Below, piece after piece: positions 8,202 to 17,020 of a stretch of 64,000 nt of DNA; the first letter of the stretch is position 1; each line of letters starts with the position of its first letter. The stretch comes from JACCVL01 sp963695375 (GTDB lineage Bacteria > Actinomycetota > Actinomycetes > Propionibacteriales > Nocardioidaceae), in the NCBI GenBank assembly GCA_963695375.1, contig OY968767.1, positions 620,001-684,000 on the forward strand. The letters run 5' to 3'. The position numbers and the translations under genes were made by a program. The notes beneath the pieces were generated by a model. The model did no database searches. It had not been told where the DNA came from and saw only the letters and a list, made by a program, of their open reading frames with translations.

Positions 8202-8786
8202 GTGTCCCTGCCGCCCAGCCGGACCCGTCGCCGGACGGCGCGCATCGCCCGAGCAGGCACGGTGGTCCTGGCCACCGTCGCGCTGACGAGTGGGCTCAGC
8301 GCGTGTGCCACGGGCTTCGACGCGCAGACCGTGCAGGTCTACAACGCTCCGTCGGGCACCAACCTGTACGGAGGCGGGGTCAACGCCATGGGCAGCCTGC
8401 TCGTCACGGCGGATGGCGGGGGCGCCACCCTGGTCACCGGGCTGGTCGGACCGTTCGAGTCCGACGACGCTCTGACGGCGGCTCAGGTCACCGACTCCGA
8501 GGGCAACACGGTGCCGGCCACGATCTCCGGTGGCTCGCTGGACATCCCTGCCGACACGCTGGTGCAGACCGCGGACGACGCCGCGGTGACCTTCAGCACC
8601 GACAGCCTCGAGCCCGGTCGGCTGGTCACCGTCACGCTGGCCTTCGAACGCAGTGCCACCGTGAGCGGTCAGGTCCCGGTCGTCGCCGCCGAGGGACCGT
8701 ATGCGGACGTGCCGCCCCCGGCGTCCGAGCTACCGGGCCGGACGACGCCGGAGGGCGCCCCCGAGCCGACCGACACCAGCGGCTGA
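8202..8786 (+). CDS. lpqE: LpqE-like secreted lipoprotein (PCu(A)C-like fold)
   Basis: A 194-residue lipoprotein. The signal peptide ends in the lipobox LSAC with the lipidated cysteine at about residue 35. The mature part (GFDAQTVQVYNAPSGTNLYGG...) has the beta-sandwich sequence style of the DUF461/copper-chaperone-like group to which LpqE belongs. The tail is Pro/Glu-rich. GTG 8202 is preceded by GAGGAGAGG. The place next to carD supports orthology with mycobacterial LpqE, for which roles in copper or oxidative stress have been proposed; no Met/His copper motif is obvious here. A TAGGCT box at 8116-8121 may be its -10. Confidence 0.7.
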   Translation: MSLPPSRTRRRTARIARAGTVVLATVALTSGLSACATGFDAQTVQVYNAPSGTNLYGGGVNAMGSLLVTADGGGATLVTGLVGPFESDDALTAAQVTDSEGNTVPATISGGSLDIPADTLVQTADDAAVTFSTDSLEPGRLVTVTLAFERSATVSGQVPVVAAEGPYADVPPPASELPGRTTPEGAPEPTDTSG

Positions 8787-8812
8787 CAGCGGCCGCCGAC
8801 CACCCGAGGCAC

Positions 8813-9496
8813 TCAGCCCTCGTACTTGTAACCCAGCCCGCGCACGGTGACGAGGTAGCGCGGCGTCGACGGGTCCGGCTCGATCTTGGCGCGCAGTCGC
8901 TTGACGTGGACGTCCAGCGTCTTGGTGTCGCCGACGTAGTCCGAGCCCCACACCCGGTCGATCAGCTGGCCACGGGTCAGCACCCGACCGCTGTTGCGCA
9001 AGAACAGCTCGAGCAGCTCGAACTCCTTGAGCGGCAGCCGGATGTCGGTCCCGCCGACGGTCACCACGTGCCGCTCGACGTCCATCCGGACCGGCCCCTG
9101 CTCCAGCGTCGCCGGCGCCGACAGGTCGGCACCGTCGGCGCCGCGACGCAGCACGGCCCGGATCCGGGCCACCAGCTCGCGCGGGCTGTACGGCTTGGTC
9201 ACGTAGTCGTCGGCACCCAGCTCCAGCCCGACGACCTTGTCCACCTCGTCGTCCTTGGCCGTCACCATGATCACCGGGACCGCCGATCGCTGTCGCAGCT
9301 GGCGGCAGACCTCGGTGCCCGGCAGGCCGGGGAGCATCAGGTCGAGCAGGACGATGTCGGCACCCGCCCGGTCGAACTCGACCAGCGCGGCGGGACCGGT
9401 CGCGGCGACGGCGACCTCGAAACCCTCCTTGCGCAACACGTAGGACAACGCGTCGCTGTAGCTGTCCTCGTCCTCGACCACGAGCACCCGGGTCAT
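8813..9496 (-). CDS. regX3: Response regulator RegX3 (OmpR/PhoB family)
   Basis: A 227-residue two-component regulator. The receiver domain spans 1-115 with the phospho-acceptor D52 (VLLDLMLPG), acidic residues at E8/D9 and a lysine in VTKPYSP. The C-terminal winged-helix DNA-binding domain spans about 130-227 (KEFELLELFLRNSGRVLTR, TLDVHVKRLRAKIE, GLGYKYEG). It overlaps the senX3 stop by 4 nt. In the family it senses phosphate limitation with SenX3 and binds GTTCACC direct repeats, which are found upstream of phoU/senX3 and pstS in this same window. Confidence 0.92.
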   Translation of the reverse strand: MTRVLVVEDEDSYSDALSYVLRKEGFEVAVAATGPAALVEFDRAGADIVLLDLMLPGLPGTEVCRQLRQRSAVPVIMVTAKDDEVDKVVGLELGADDYVTKPYSPRELVARIRAVLRRGADGADLSAPATLEQGPVRMDVERHVVTVGGTDIRLPLKEFELLELFLRNSGRVLTRGQLIDRVWGSDYVGDTKTLDVHVKRLRAKIEPDPSTPRYLVTVRGLGYKYEG

Positions 9497-10725
9497 ACCG
9501 TCGTCTCCTCCCGTCGCAGCGCCGGCCGCGCGTCACCGGCAGCTGTCGAGGCCGGCGGTGCCGGCGGGTCGGTCGCCGCCCGCTCGTCGGTCCATGCCGG
9601 CAGCACCAAAGTGAACGAGGACCCGGTCCGGGGCACGCTCCAGACCCGCACCTCGCCACCATGGCTGGCGACGACGTGCTTCACGATCGCCAACCCGAGT
9701 CCGGTGCCGCCGGTGGCCCGGGCCCGCGCCGGGTCCACCCGGTAGAAGCGCTCGAAGATGCGCTCGAGCTCGTCCTCGGGGATGCCGACCCCCTGGTCGG
9801 CGACGGTGACATGCACCGTGTCGTCCACTCGCTTGGCGGTCACCGACACCCGGGTGTGGTCGGGGCTGTAGGCCACCGCGTTGTCGACCAGGTTGCCCAG
9901 CGCCACCTCGAGCTGCCCGGCGTTGCCGCGCACCGCGAGCCCGGTGTCGGTCTGGCCGGTGAGCTGCACGTCGCGGGCATCGGCGTCGGTGCGGCTGCGG
10001 TCGAGAGAGGCCGTCACCAGCTCGTCGACGTCGACGCAGGAAGGCTCGTCGAGCAGCTGGTCGTCCTGCAGCCGGGACAGCTCGATCACCTGCTGCACGA
10101 GCCGACCGAGCCGCTCGGCCTCGACTCGCATCCGCTGGGCGAAGCGCTGCACCGCCGCCGGGTCGTCGGCGGCCTCGTTGACCGCCTCGGCCAACAGCGA
10201 CAAGGCGCCGACCGGGGTCTTCAGCTCGTGACTCACGTTCACGGTGAAGTCGCGGCGCACGGCCTCCACCCGGCGCTCGCGGGTCCGGTCCTCGACGAGC
10301 ACCAGCAGCAGCCGCTCGCTCAGCGGCGCCACCCGGGCCACCACGTGCCATGCGCTGGCGCCCTGGCCACCGGCGAGCACCAGCTCGCTCTCCCGGATCG
10401 CCCCGTCGCGCCGCACCGCCCGCACCAGCTCGGCCAGCTGCGGCTCGACCAACCGGTCGCCGCGGAGCAGTCCCATCTCGAACGCGGGAGCGCTGGCTTG
10501 GACGACGACGTCATCGGCGTCGACCAGCACGGCGGACGAGCGCAGCGCGGACAACACCGCCACCGCCCCCTCCGGGACGACCTGCCCGGCCGTGCCGACG
10601 CCGAGCGGCGCAGCGGCAGCGGTGCCCGCCGGCCGGTGCAGACGACGGACCAGGAGCCACACCGCCGACGCCCCGACGAGCACGCCGGCGAGCGCGCCGC
10701 CGAGCAGCACGGCCCACGTGTTCAC
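9493..10725 (-). CDS. senX3: Sensor histidine kinase SenX3
   Basis: A 410-residue sensor kinase. One clear membrane segment (about 4-26) is followed by a PAS-like region (about 55-150), the HisKA domain with H166 (NVSHELKTPVGAL) and a HATPase domain with N, G1 (DQGVGIPEDE), F (RFYRVD) and G2 (GGTGLGLAIVKH) boxes. SenX3 lacks a large extracellular sensor and takes its phosphate signal through Pst/PhoU in its family. GTG 10725 has TACGAT 6 nt upstream, so it is probably leaderless. It is divergent from phoU, with a PHO box between them. Confidence 0.92.
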   Translation of the reverse strand: MNTWAVLLGGALAGVLVGASAVWLLVRRLHRPAGTAAAAPLGVGTAGQVVPEGAVAVLSALRSSAVLVDADDVVVQASAPAFEMGLLRGDRLVEPQLAELVRAVRRDGAIRESELVLAGGQGASAWHVVARVAPLSERLLLVLVEDRTRERRVEAVRRDFTVNVSHELKTPVGALSLLAEAVNEAADDPAAVQRFAQRMRVEAERLGRLVQQVIELSRLQDDQLLDEPSCVDVDELVTASLDRSRTDADARDVQLTGQTDTGLAVRGNAGQLEVALGNLVDNAVAYSPDHTRVSVTAKRVDDTVHVTVADQGVGIPEDELERIFERFYRVDPARARATGGTGLGLAIVKHVVASHGGEVRVWSVPRTGSSFTLVLPAWTDERAATDPPAPPASTAAGDARPALRREETTV

Positions 10726-10731
10726 GCGCCG

Positions 10732-10737
10732 ATCGTA
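10732..10737 (-). promoter_or_regulatory. -10 box of senX3
   Basis: The minus strand reads TACGAT, 6 nt, GTG. This is a leaderless arrangement on the far side of the PHO box from phoU. Confidence 0.5.
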
Positions 10738-10796
10738 CGCAGGCTGCGGTCACCGGTCGCGCGTCGCAAGCCCGCTGCGTCGGGGCTTCGCCCCCT

Positions 10797-10818
10797 GTTC
10801 AACACGCGTTCACGCCTG
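10797..10818 (+). promoter_or_regulatory. PHO box (RegX3/PhoP site) between senX3 and phoU
   Basis: Two adjacent 11-bp units, GTTCAACACGC and GTTCACGCCTG, match the actinobacterial PHO-box direct repeat (GTTCA plus six). The site ends 28 bp before the phoU -10, the usual activator position, and could serve both divergent promoters. Confidence 0.65.
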
Positions 10819-10846
10819 CTGGCGCTCGTTCGCCGCGCCGGGTGGC

Positions 10847-10852
10847 TACGGT
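10847..10852 (+). promoter_or_regulatory. -10 box of phoU
   Basis: TACGGT, then 6 nt, then ATG 10859; a leaderless start is likely. Confidence 0.5.
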
Positions 10853-10858
10853 GGCAGC

Positions 10859-11512
10859 ATGCGCGATCTGTACAACCACCAGCTCGAGGAGATCGTCACC
10901 GAGATGGTCACGATGACGCGGACGGTTCGCGCGGCCGTCGAGGAGGGGACCAAGGCCCTGCTCGAGGCCGACGCCGACGCCGCCGAGACCGTGATCGCCG
11001 GGGACAAGGTGATCGACGACTCGCGCGAGCGGGTGGAGGAGACCTGCTTCGAACTGCTCGCCACGCAGCAGCCGGTGGCGGGCGACCTGCGGATGCTGGT
11101 CGCGACGCTGCGCATCGTGGCCGACCTCGAGCGGATGGGCGACCTCGCCGTGCACGTTGCCAAGATCGCCCGGATGCGAATGCCGGAGAAGGCCGTGCCG
11201 CCCGCCCTTCGGCCCACGATCGCGAACATGGCAGAGACCGCGGAGCGGATGGTCGGCGAGACCGCGCGCATCCTCGCCGACCGCGACGTGGACGCAGCGA
11301 TGTCACTGGAGGCCGAGGACGAGGAGATGGACCGGCTGCGCCGGTCGATGTTCCGGATCCTGCTCGACGACGACTGGCCGCACGGAGTCGAGCCGGCGAT
11401 CGACCTCGCCCTGCTCGGCCGGTACTACGAGCGGATCGCCGACCACTCGGTGTCCATGGCCCGCCGGGTCGTCTACCTGGTGACCGGAGAGCACCCCGCA
11501 CCGATGGAGTGA
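10859..11512 (+). CDS. phoU: Phosphate signalling protein PhoU
   Basis: A 217-residue all-helical protein with two PhoU repeats; each has the E/DxxxD metal-binding pattern (first repeat DLRMLVATLRIVADLERMGD, second LALLGRYYERIADHS). PhoU links the Pst transporter to the sensor kinase and represses the Pho response when phosphate is plentiful. ATG 10859 follows a TACGGT box by 6 nt. Its gene is not in the pst operon, which lies 33 kb away, but faces senX3, so kinase, regulator and PhoU sit under one shared control region. Confidence 0.93.
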   Translation: MRDLYNHQLEEIVTEMVTMTRTVRAAVEEGTKALLEADADAAETVIAGDKVIDDSRERVEETCFELLATQQPVAGDLRMLVATLRIVADLERMGDLAVHVAKIARMRMPEKAVPPALRPTIANMAETAERMVGETARILADRDVDAAMSLEAEDEEMDRLRRSMFRILLDDDWPHGVEPAIDLALLGRYYERIADHSVSMARRVVYLVTGEHPAPME

Positions 11513-11519
11513 CCGACGA

Positions 11520-12272
11520 TCACCGACCCTGGCTGCGTACCGCCTCGATGGCGTCCGCCGCCGCCTTCGCGTCGAGGTACTCGCCGCCGCGCGTCGTCGG
11601 TCGCAGGTCGCGGTCCAGCTCGTACAGCAGCGGGATGCCGGTCGGGATGTTCAGACCGACCACGGCGTCCTCGTCCATCCCGTCCAGGTGCTTGACCAGT
11701 GCGCGCAGCGAGTTGCCGTGCGCGACCACGAGCACGGTGCGGCCGACCCGCAGGTCAGGGACGATCGCGTCGTACCAGTACGGCAGCATCCGGTCCAGGA
11801 CGTCGGCGAGGCACTCGGTCCGCGGGTGCAGCTCGTCCGGCAGGTCGGCGTAGCGAGGGTCGCCGACCTGGCTCCACTCGTCGTCGTCGTCGATGCGCGG
11901 CGGTGGCTCGTCGTACGAGCGGCGCCAGAGCATGAACTGCTCCTCGCCGTACTCCTCGAGGGTCGCCTTCTTGTCCTTGCCCTGGAGCGCGCCGTAGTGC
12001 CGCTCGTTCAGCCGCCAACTGCGTCGCACCGGGATCCAGTGCCGGTCGATCCCGGCCAGGCACAGCTCGGCGGTGGTGATCGCCCGGCGCAGCAGCGACG
12101 TGTGCAGCACGTCCGGGAGCAGGCTCCGCTCCCGCAGCAGCTCACCCCCACGGACCGCCTCCGCCCGGCCCTTGTCGTCCAGGCCGACGTCGACCCAGCC
12201 GGTGAACAGGTTCTTGGCGTTCCACTCGGACTGTCCGTGCCGGAGCAGGACCAGGCGGTTGGCGGCGCTCAT
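11520..12272 (-). CDS. gpmA: 2,3-bisphosphoglycerate-dependent phosphoglycerate mutase
   Basis: A 250-residue glycolytic enzyme interconverting 3- and 2-phosphoglycerate. The phospho-histidine motif LLRHGQSEWN places the active His at residue 12, and a second catalytic His lies in VVAHGNSLRAL. The NERHYGALQGKDK segment is typical of the dPGM family. ATG 12272 is chosen because TAGGGT lies 7 nt upstream and the longer GTG start at 12290 would overlap the YbjN gene. The mshA-YbjN-gpm-senX3-regX3 neighbourhood is also found in mycobacteria. Confidence 0.93.
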   Translation of the reverse strand: MSAANRLVLLRHGQSEWNAKNLFTGWVDVGLDDKGRAEAVRGGELLRERSLLPDVLHTSLLRRAITTAELCLAGIDRHWIPVRRSWRLNERHYGALQGKDKKATLEEYGEEQFMLWRRSYDEPPPRIDDDDEWSQVGDPRYADLPDELHPRTECLADVLDRMLPYWYDAIVPDLRVGRTVLVVAHGNSLRALVKHLDGMDEDAVVGLNIPTGIPLLYELDRDLRPTTRGGEYLDAKAAADAIEAVRSQGR

Positions 12273-12279
12273 GGCGGCG

Positions 12280-12285
12280 ACCCTA
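12280..12285 (-). promoter_or_regulatory. -10 box of gpmA, inside the YbjN gene end
   Basis: The minus strand reads TAGGGT, 7 nt, ATG. This suggests gpmA has its own leaderless promoter in addition to read-through from mshA. Confidence 0.4.
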
Positions 12286-12783
12286 CCCACGCTCGAGCAG
12301 GTGCCGGAAAGCCTCCAGGTTCCGGGTCGGCTCGCCCCGTGCGAGCCGCCACTCCCACTCGCGACGGATCGAGGTCGCGAAGCCCAGCTCGAGAATGGTG
12401 TTGAACGACTCGTCGGCGTACGTCGCCACCGCGCCGAGCAGCCGATCCACCTCGTCTGCTGTCACCGCGTGCAGCGGAACCCTGCCGTCGAGGTAGATGT
12501 CCCCCGCGGCGTCGACCGCGAAGGCCACGCCGTAGAGCCGCAGGTTGCGTTCCAGCAGCCAGCGGTAGACCGCCTCGTGGTTCTCGTCCGGCCGCCGAGC
12601 CACGAACGCGTGCACCGCGAGCGCGTGGTCGCCGACGTCGAGCCGAACGCCGGTCTGGAGCTTGCGCTCACCCGGCAGGGTCACCTCGAAGACCCCGACC
12701 GTGGTCTCGGTGACGTCGACGCCGGCGTCGGCGAGCGCCGCACGCACGACCGACGCAGCACGTCGCCGGGCGTCGACCGTCAC
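12283..12783 (-). CDS. YbjN domain-containing protein
   Basis: A 166-residue soluble protein of the YbjN/type III secretion chaperone-like superfamily. The core has RKLQTGVRLDVGDHALAVHA and ENHEAVYRWLLERNLRLYGVAFAV blocks. Its exact role is unknown; the mycobacterial homologue lies in the same place between mshA and gpm. It overlaps the mshA stop by 4 nt, so the two are translated from one message. Confidence 0.85.
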   Translation of the reverse strand: MTVDARRRAASVVRAALADAGVDVTETTVGVFEVTLPGERKLQTGVRLDVGDHALAVHAFVARRPDENHEAVYRWLLERNLRLYGVAFAVDAAGDIYLDGRVPLHAVTADEVDRLLGAVATYADESFNTILELGFATSIRREWEWRLARGEPTRNLEAFRHLLERG

Positions 12784-14078
12784 GAGCTCAGGGGCAGCGC
12801 GTCGACGTCGCGCACGGGCAGCAGCACCGCGTCGCGGTAAACCTGCACGGTCTCCTCGGTGGTGCGGTCCCAGCCGAAGCCGGCGGAGTGCGCCAGCGCC
12901 GCCCGGCCCATCTCCTGGAGCCGGGCAGGGTGGTCGATCATCTGCTCGATGCGCCCAGCCCAGGTCTCGGGATCGTGCCCGTCGACGAGCACGCCGGAGA
13001 CCCCGTCATGGACCGCGACGGACAGGCCGCCGACCCGGGCGGCGATGACGGGCGTGCCGCAGGCCTGGGCCTCCAGGGCCACCAGCCCGAAGGACTCCGT
13101 GTGCGACGGCACCGCGACGAGCGTCGCGGCGGCGTACCAGTCGGCCAGCTGGTCGTGCCCGGCAGGCGGAACGAACCGCACCAGGTCGGCGATCCCGAGC
13201 CGGGTGGCGAGCTTGGCCAACGCCTCCGGATGCTCGGTCCCGCTTCCGGACGGGCCGCCGACGACCGGGACGACGAGCCGGTGGCGGAGGTCGGGACGGC
13301 GGCTCACCAGGCGCGCCACGCTGCGCAGCAGGACGTCCGGGCCCTTGAGCGGCTGGAGCCGCCCGACGAACAGCAGCATCACCGCGTCGTCCGCGATGCC
13401 GAGCCGGTGCCGGGCGGCCGGGCGGCCGCCGACACGAACCGGGTCGAAGACATCGAGATCCACACCCGGGTGCACCACCGCGACCCGCTCCTCGGGCGCG
13501 TCGTACAGGCCGACCAGCTGCCGTGCCTCGTCGTCGGTGTTGGCCACGAGGACGTCGCTGGCGGCGACCACCTGCTCCTCACCCACCAGCCGGACGTGCG
13601 GTTCGGGCCCGTCTCCTTCGGCGAGCGAGGCGTTCTTGACCTTGGCCATGGTGTGCATCGCGTGCACCAGTGGCACGCCCCACCGGTCGGCCAGCACGGC
13701 GCCCACCTGACCACTGAGCCAGTAGTGCGAGTGCACGAGGTCGTAGTGACCACGGGGATAGGCGGCCTCCGTGCGCAGCACCTCCCGGACGAAGGGGCAG
13801 GTCTGGCCCGGCAGGTCCGACTTGGACAGTCCCTCGAAGGGTCCGGCGACGACCGAGCGGACCTGGACGCCAGGGGACACCTCGACGACGGGCGGCACCG
13901 TCGAAGCCCTCGCACGGGTGTAGACGTCGACCTCGATCCCGCGAGCGGCGAGCCGCCGGGACAGCTCCAGCACGTAGACGTTCATGCCGCCGGCGTCGCC
14001 TCTCCCGGGACGGTCCACCGGCGAGGTGTGCAGGGAGAGCATCGCCACTCGGCGCAGAGGTCGTCCTACGACGCGCAC
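12780..14078 (-). CDS. mshA: D-inositol-3-phosphate glycosyltransferase MshA
   Basis: A 432-residue GT-B (GT4) transferase that starts mycothiol synthesis by moving GlcNAc from UDP-GlcNAc to 1-L-inositol 3-phosphate. The N-terminal acceptor domain shows MLSLHTSPVDRPGRGDAGGMNVYV. The C-terminal donor domain shows LLFVGRLQPLKGPDVLL and the ESFGLVALEAQACGTPVIA motif (EX7E). Mycothiol is restricted to actinobacteria, so this gene is strong evidence for the phylum. mshD lies in the same window at 40.8 kb. Confidence 0.95.
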   Translation of the reverse strand: MRVVGRPLRRVAMLSLHTSPVDRPGRGDAGGMNVYVLELSRRLAARGIEVDVYTRARASTVPPVVEVSPGVQVRSVVAGPFEGLSKSDLPGQTCPFVREVLRTEAAYPRGHYDLVHSHYWLSGQVGAVLADRWGVPLVHAMHTMAKVKNASLAEGDGPEPHVRLVGEEQVVAASDVLVANTDDEARQLVGLYDAPEERVAVVHPGVDLDVFDPVRVGGRPAARHRLGIADDAVMLLFVGRLQPLKGPDVLLRSVARLVSRRPDLRHRLVVPVVGGPSGSGTEHPEALAKLATRLGIADLVRFVPPAGHDQLADWYAAATLVAVPSHTESFGLVALEAQACGTPVIAARVGGLSVAVHDGVSGVLVDGHDPETWAGRIEQMIDHPARLQEMGRAALAHSAGFGWDRTTEETVQVYRDAVLLPVRDVDALPLSS

Positions 14079-14206
14079 GCCTGTCCTTTCCTCGCCCCGG
14101 CTCGACCTGGATGAGCCCTGAAGGAGATCAACCCGACCCGATCCTCGTGCATTCCGTCCGATCCGGCCGGTCAGGGACGCTGCGTCCTGGCTGGCAGCAT
14201 GTCCGC

Positions 14207-14953
14207 ATGACTTCAGGACGGATCGCTGTCGTGACCGGGGCGAGCAGCGGAATCGGTGCCGCGACCGCGCGCGCCCTCGCCGCGGAGGGCTTCACCGTGG
14301 TGTGTGCCGCGCGACGTCATGACCGGGTCGAGGCGCTCGCCGACGAGATCGGCGGTCGCGCGGTCACGTGCGACGTCACGGACGACGGCTCGGTGGCAGC
14401 GCTCGCCGAAGCGGTCGGCCCCCGGCTGGCCGTGCTGGTGAACAACGCCGGCGGTGCCGTGGGGATGGAGCAGGTGGCCGACAGCCGGGTCGACGACTGG
14501 CGGTGGATGTACGAGGTGAACGTCCTCGGCGCGCTGCGCGTCACCAAGGCGCTGCTGCCGGCGCTGATCGCGTCCGGGGACGGGCTGCTGGTCAGCATGG
14601 GCTCGACGGCAGGTCGCACCGCGTACGAGGGCGGCGGCGGCTACACCGCGGCCAAGCACGGGCTGGCGGTGCTGACCGAGACGCTGCGGCTGGAGCTGGT
14701 CGGTCAGCCGGTGCGGATCACCGAGATCGCACCCGGCATGGTCCGCACCGAGGAGTTCAGCCTGAAGCGCTTCGGTGGCGACTCCGACGCGGCCGACCGG
14801 GTCTACGCCGGTGTGGCCGAGCCGCTGGTGGCCGAGGACGTCGCCGACACCGTCGCCTGGGTGGCGACGCGTCCTCATCACGTCAACATCGACCTGCTGG
14901 TGGTCAGGCCGCGGGCACAGGCCGCGCAGCACAAGGTGCACCGCGAACAGTGA
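14207..14953 (+). CDS. Short-chain dehydrogenase/reductase, classical type
   Basis: A 248-residue NAD(P)-dependent oxidoreductase. The cofactor motif TGASSGIG is at 10-17, the NNAG motif at 79-82, and the catalytic Ser133, Tyr146 and Lys150 (GGGGYTAAKHG) are all present. It resembles the YdfG/serine-3-dehydrogenase type that acts on hydroxy acids or small alcohols. The arginine at 36-37 (CAARRHDR) favours NADP. It is divergent from mshA and 43 nt upstream of typA, with no clear pathway link to either. Confidence 0.85.
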   Translation: MTSGRIAVVTGASSGIGAATARALAAEGFTVVCAARRHDRVEALADEIGGRAVTCDVTDDGSVAALAEAVGPRLAVLVNNAGGAVGMEQVADSRVDDWRWMYEVNVLGALRVTKALLPALIASGDGLLVSMGSTAGRTAYEGGGGYTAAKHGLAVLTETLRLELVGQPVRITEIAPGMVRTEEFSLKRFGGDSDAADRVYAGVAEPLVAEDVADTVAWVATRPHHVNIDLLVVRPRAQAAQHKVHREQ

Positions 14954-14982
14954 CGGCCGCGAGGCGTCGCGCGGCGCGACGG

Positions 14983-14988
14983 TAGCCT
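14983..14988 (+). promoter_or_regulatory. -10 box of typA
   Basis: TAGCCT, then 8 nt, then ATG 14997; a leaderless start is likely. Confidence 0.45.
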
Positions 14989-14996
14989 CCACCACC

Positions 14997-16871
14997 ATGC
15001 CCACCCCGACCCGCACGGACCTGCGCAACGTCGCCATCGTCGCGCACGTCGACCACGGCAAGACGACCCTGGTCGACGCGATGCTCTGGCAGTCCGGCGC
15101 TTTCCGGGTCAATCAGGACGTCGATGACCGGGTCCTCGACTCCGGCGACCTGGAGCGGGAGAAGGGGATCACGATCCTCGCCAAGAACACCGCCGTGCGC
15201 TGGAAGGGGCCAGCGGCCCCTGACGGCGGGCTGACGATCAACATCGTCGACACCCCCGGGCACGCGGACTTCGGCGGTGAGGTGGAGCGTGGGCTGTCGA
15301 TGGTCGACGGCGTCGTACTGCTGGTGGATGCCTCCGAGGGTCCGCTGCCGCAGACCCGGTTCGTGCTGCGCAAGACGCTGGAGGCGCATCTGCCGGTGGT
15401 GCTGGTGGTCAACAAGGTGGACCGGCCCGACGCCCGGATCGCCGAGGTGGTCGACGAGGCCTACGAGCTGCTGCTCGACCTCGCCGACGACCATGCCCCG
15501 GACCGCGACGACCTGCTCGACCTGCCGGTCGTCTACGCGTCCGCCCGCGCCGGTCGGGCCTCGACCAACCGCCCCGCGGACGGTGGGCTGCCGGACGCGG
15601 AGGACCTCGGCCCGCTGATCCGCGCGATCGTGGAGACCGTCCCGGCGCCGCCGTACGAGCCGGAGGCGCCGCTGCAGGCGCAGGTCACCAACCTGGACGC
15701 GTCGCCCTTCCTGGGCCGCCTGGCACTGTGCCGGGTATACGCCGGCACCCTGAACCGGGGCGGGACCGTCGCCTGGTGCCGTGCGGACGGCTCGGTGCAA
15801 CGGGTGCGCATCTCCGAGCTGCTGATGACCGAGGCGCTCGAGCGCGTGCCCGCCACATCCGCGGGGCCGGGCGACATCGTGGCGATCGCCGGCATCCCGG
15901 ACATCACGATCGGCGACAGCCTGTGCGATCCCGAGGACACCCGGCCGCTGCCCCCGATCCTGGTGGACGAGCCGGCCATCTCGATGCGGATCGGCACCAA
16001 CACCTCACCGCTCGCGGGTCGGGAGAAGAAGACCCTGGTGACGGCCCGGCTGTTGCGGGAGCGGCTGGAGCGGGAGCTCGTCGGCAACGTCTCGCTCCGC
16101 GTGCTGCCCACCGAGTCACCGGACACCTGGGAGGTGCAGGGCCGCGGTGAGCTCGCCCTCGCGGTGCTGGTGGAGCAGATGCGCCGCGAGGGCTACGAGC
16201 TCACCGTCGGAAAGCCGCAGGTGGTGACCCGCGAGGTCGACGGCAAGGTGCACGAGCCGGTCGAGCGGCTCACGGTGGACTGCCCAGAGGAGTACCTCGG
16301 CACGGTCACCCAGCTGCTCGCGGTCCGCAAGGGCCGGATGGAGCAGATGGTCAACCACGGCACCGGCTGGATCCGGATGGAGTTCCTGGTGCCCGCGCGC
16401 GGCCTGATCGGCTTCCGGACCGAGTTCCTCACCGACACCCGGGGCACCGGCATCGCGCACCACGTCTTCGAGCGGTACGAGCCGTGGGCCGGTGAGCTGC
16501 GGACGCGGGCCAGCGGATCGTTGGTCGCCGACCGGGCGGGGTCGGCGACGTCGTACGCGATGACGAACCTGCAGGAGCGCGGCACGCTGTTCGTCGAGCC
16601 CGCGACCGAGGTCTACGAAGGCATGATCGTGGGCGAGAACTCCCGCGAGGACGACATGGACGTCAACATCACCAAGGAGAAAAAGCTCACCAACGTGCGC
16701 TCCAACGCCGACAGCTTCGAGAAGCTCGTGCCGGCGCGGCGGCTCAGCCTCGAGCAGTCGCTGGAGTTCTGCCGCGACGACGAGTGCGTGGAGATCACCC
16801 CGGCGTCGATCCGGATGCGCAAGACGGTGCTTGCCGGGCAGGACCGGGCCAAGCAGCGGACCCGCCGCTGA
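14997..16871 (+). CDS. typA: Ribosome-associated translational GTPase TypA/BipA
   Basis: A 624-residue GTPase of the EF-G/LepA group that binds 70S ribosomes and acts in ribosome assembly and stress adaptation. G1 (AHVDHGKTT) is at 16-24, G3 is DTPGHADFGGEVER, G4 is VVNKVDRP. Domain II (beta barrel), the EF-G-like domains III and V and the BipA-specific C-terminal domain follow (GNVSLRVLPTE, GRGELALAVLVEQMRREGYEL, IVGENSREDDMDVNITKEKK). Full length. Two 62-bp repeats follow the stop and separate it from the convergent BCCT gene. Confidence 0.96.
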   Translation: MPTPTRTDLRNVAIVAHVDHGKTTLVDAMLWQSGAFRVNQDVDDRVLDSGDLEREKGITILAKNTAVRWKGPAAPDGGLTINIVDTPGHADFGGEVERGLSMVDGVVLLVDASEGPLPQTRFVLRKTLEAHLPVVLVVNKVDRPDARIAEVVDEAYELLLDLADDHAPDRDDLLDLPVVYASARAGRASTNRPADGGLPDAEDLGPLIRAIVETVPAPPYEPEAPLQAQVTNLDASPFLGRLALCRVYAGTLNRGGTVAWCRADGSVQRVRISELLMTEALERVPATSAGPGDIVAIAGIPDITIGDSLCDPEDTRPLPPILVDEPAISMRIGTNTSPLAGREKKTLVTARLLRERLERELVGNVSLRVLPTESPDTWEVQGRGELALAVLVEQMRREGYELTVGKPQVVTREVDGKVHEPVERLTVDCPEEYLGTVTQLLAVRKGRMEQMVNHGTGWIRMEFLVPARGLIGFRTEFLTDTRGTGIAHHVFERYEPWAGELRTRASGSLVADRAGSATSYAMTNLQERGTLFVEPATEVYEGMIVGENSREDDMDVNITKEKKLTNVRSNADSFEKLVPARRLSLEQSLEFCRDDECVEITPASIRMRKTVLAGQDRAKQRTRR

Positions 16872-16900
16872 CGGGTTGGGCCGCGCCGGGCGCCCCCGCC

Positions 16901-17019
16901 CACAACGTCATACGAACGGTGGCGTATCAACGGCGCGTCGTATGACGTCCCGCCGCCCCACCCACAACGTCATACGAACGGTGGCATATCAACGGCGCGT
17001 CGTATGACGTCCCGCCGGG
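16901..17019. repeat. 62-bp tandem repeat, locus A (two copies)
   Basis: Two units start CACAACGTCATACG at 16901 and 16963 (period 62). Each holds an inverted repeat ACGTCATACGA / TCGTATGACGT (16905-16915 and 16938-16948 in unit 1) around a 22-nt loop. The units differ at only a few bases. They fill the space between the convergent typA and BCCT genes; the BCCT stop lies 2 bp beyond. The family is shared with locus B at 27.9 kb. Confidence 0.88.
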
Positions 17020-17020
17020 G

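Noticed and set aside
7053..8786. A 577-residue plus-strand ORF spanning ispF to the lpqE-like gene
   Set aside because: Most of it is the antisense of carD; only the part from GTG 8202 has coding features.
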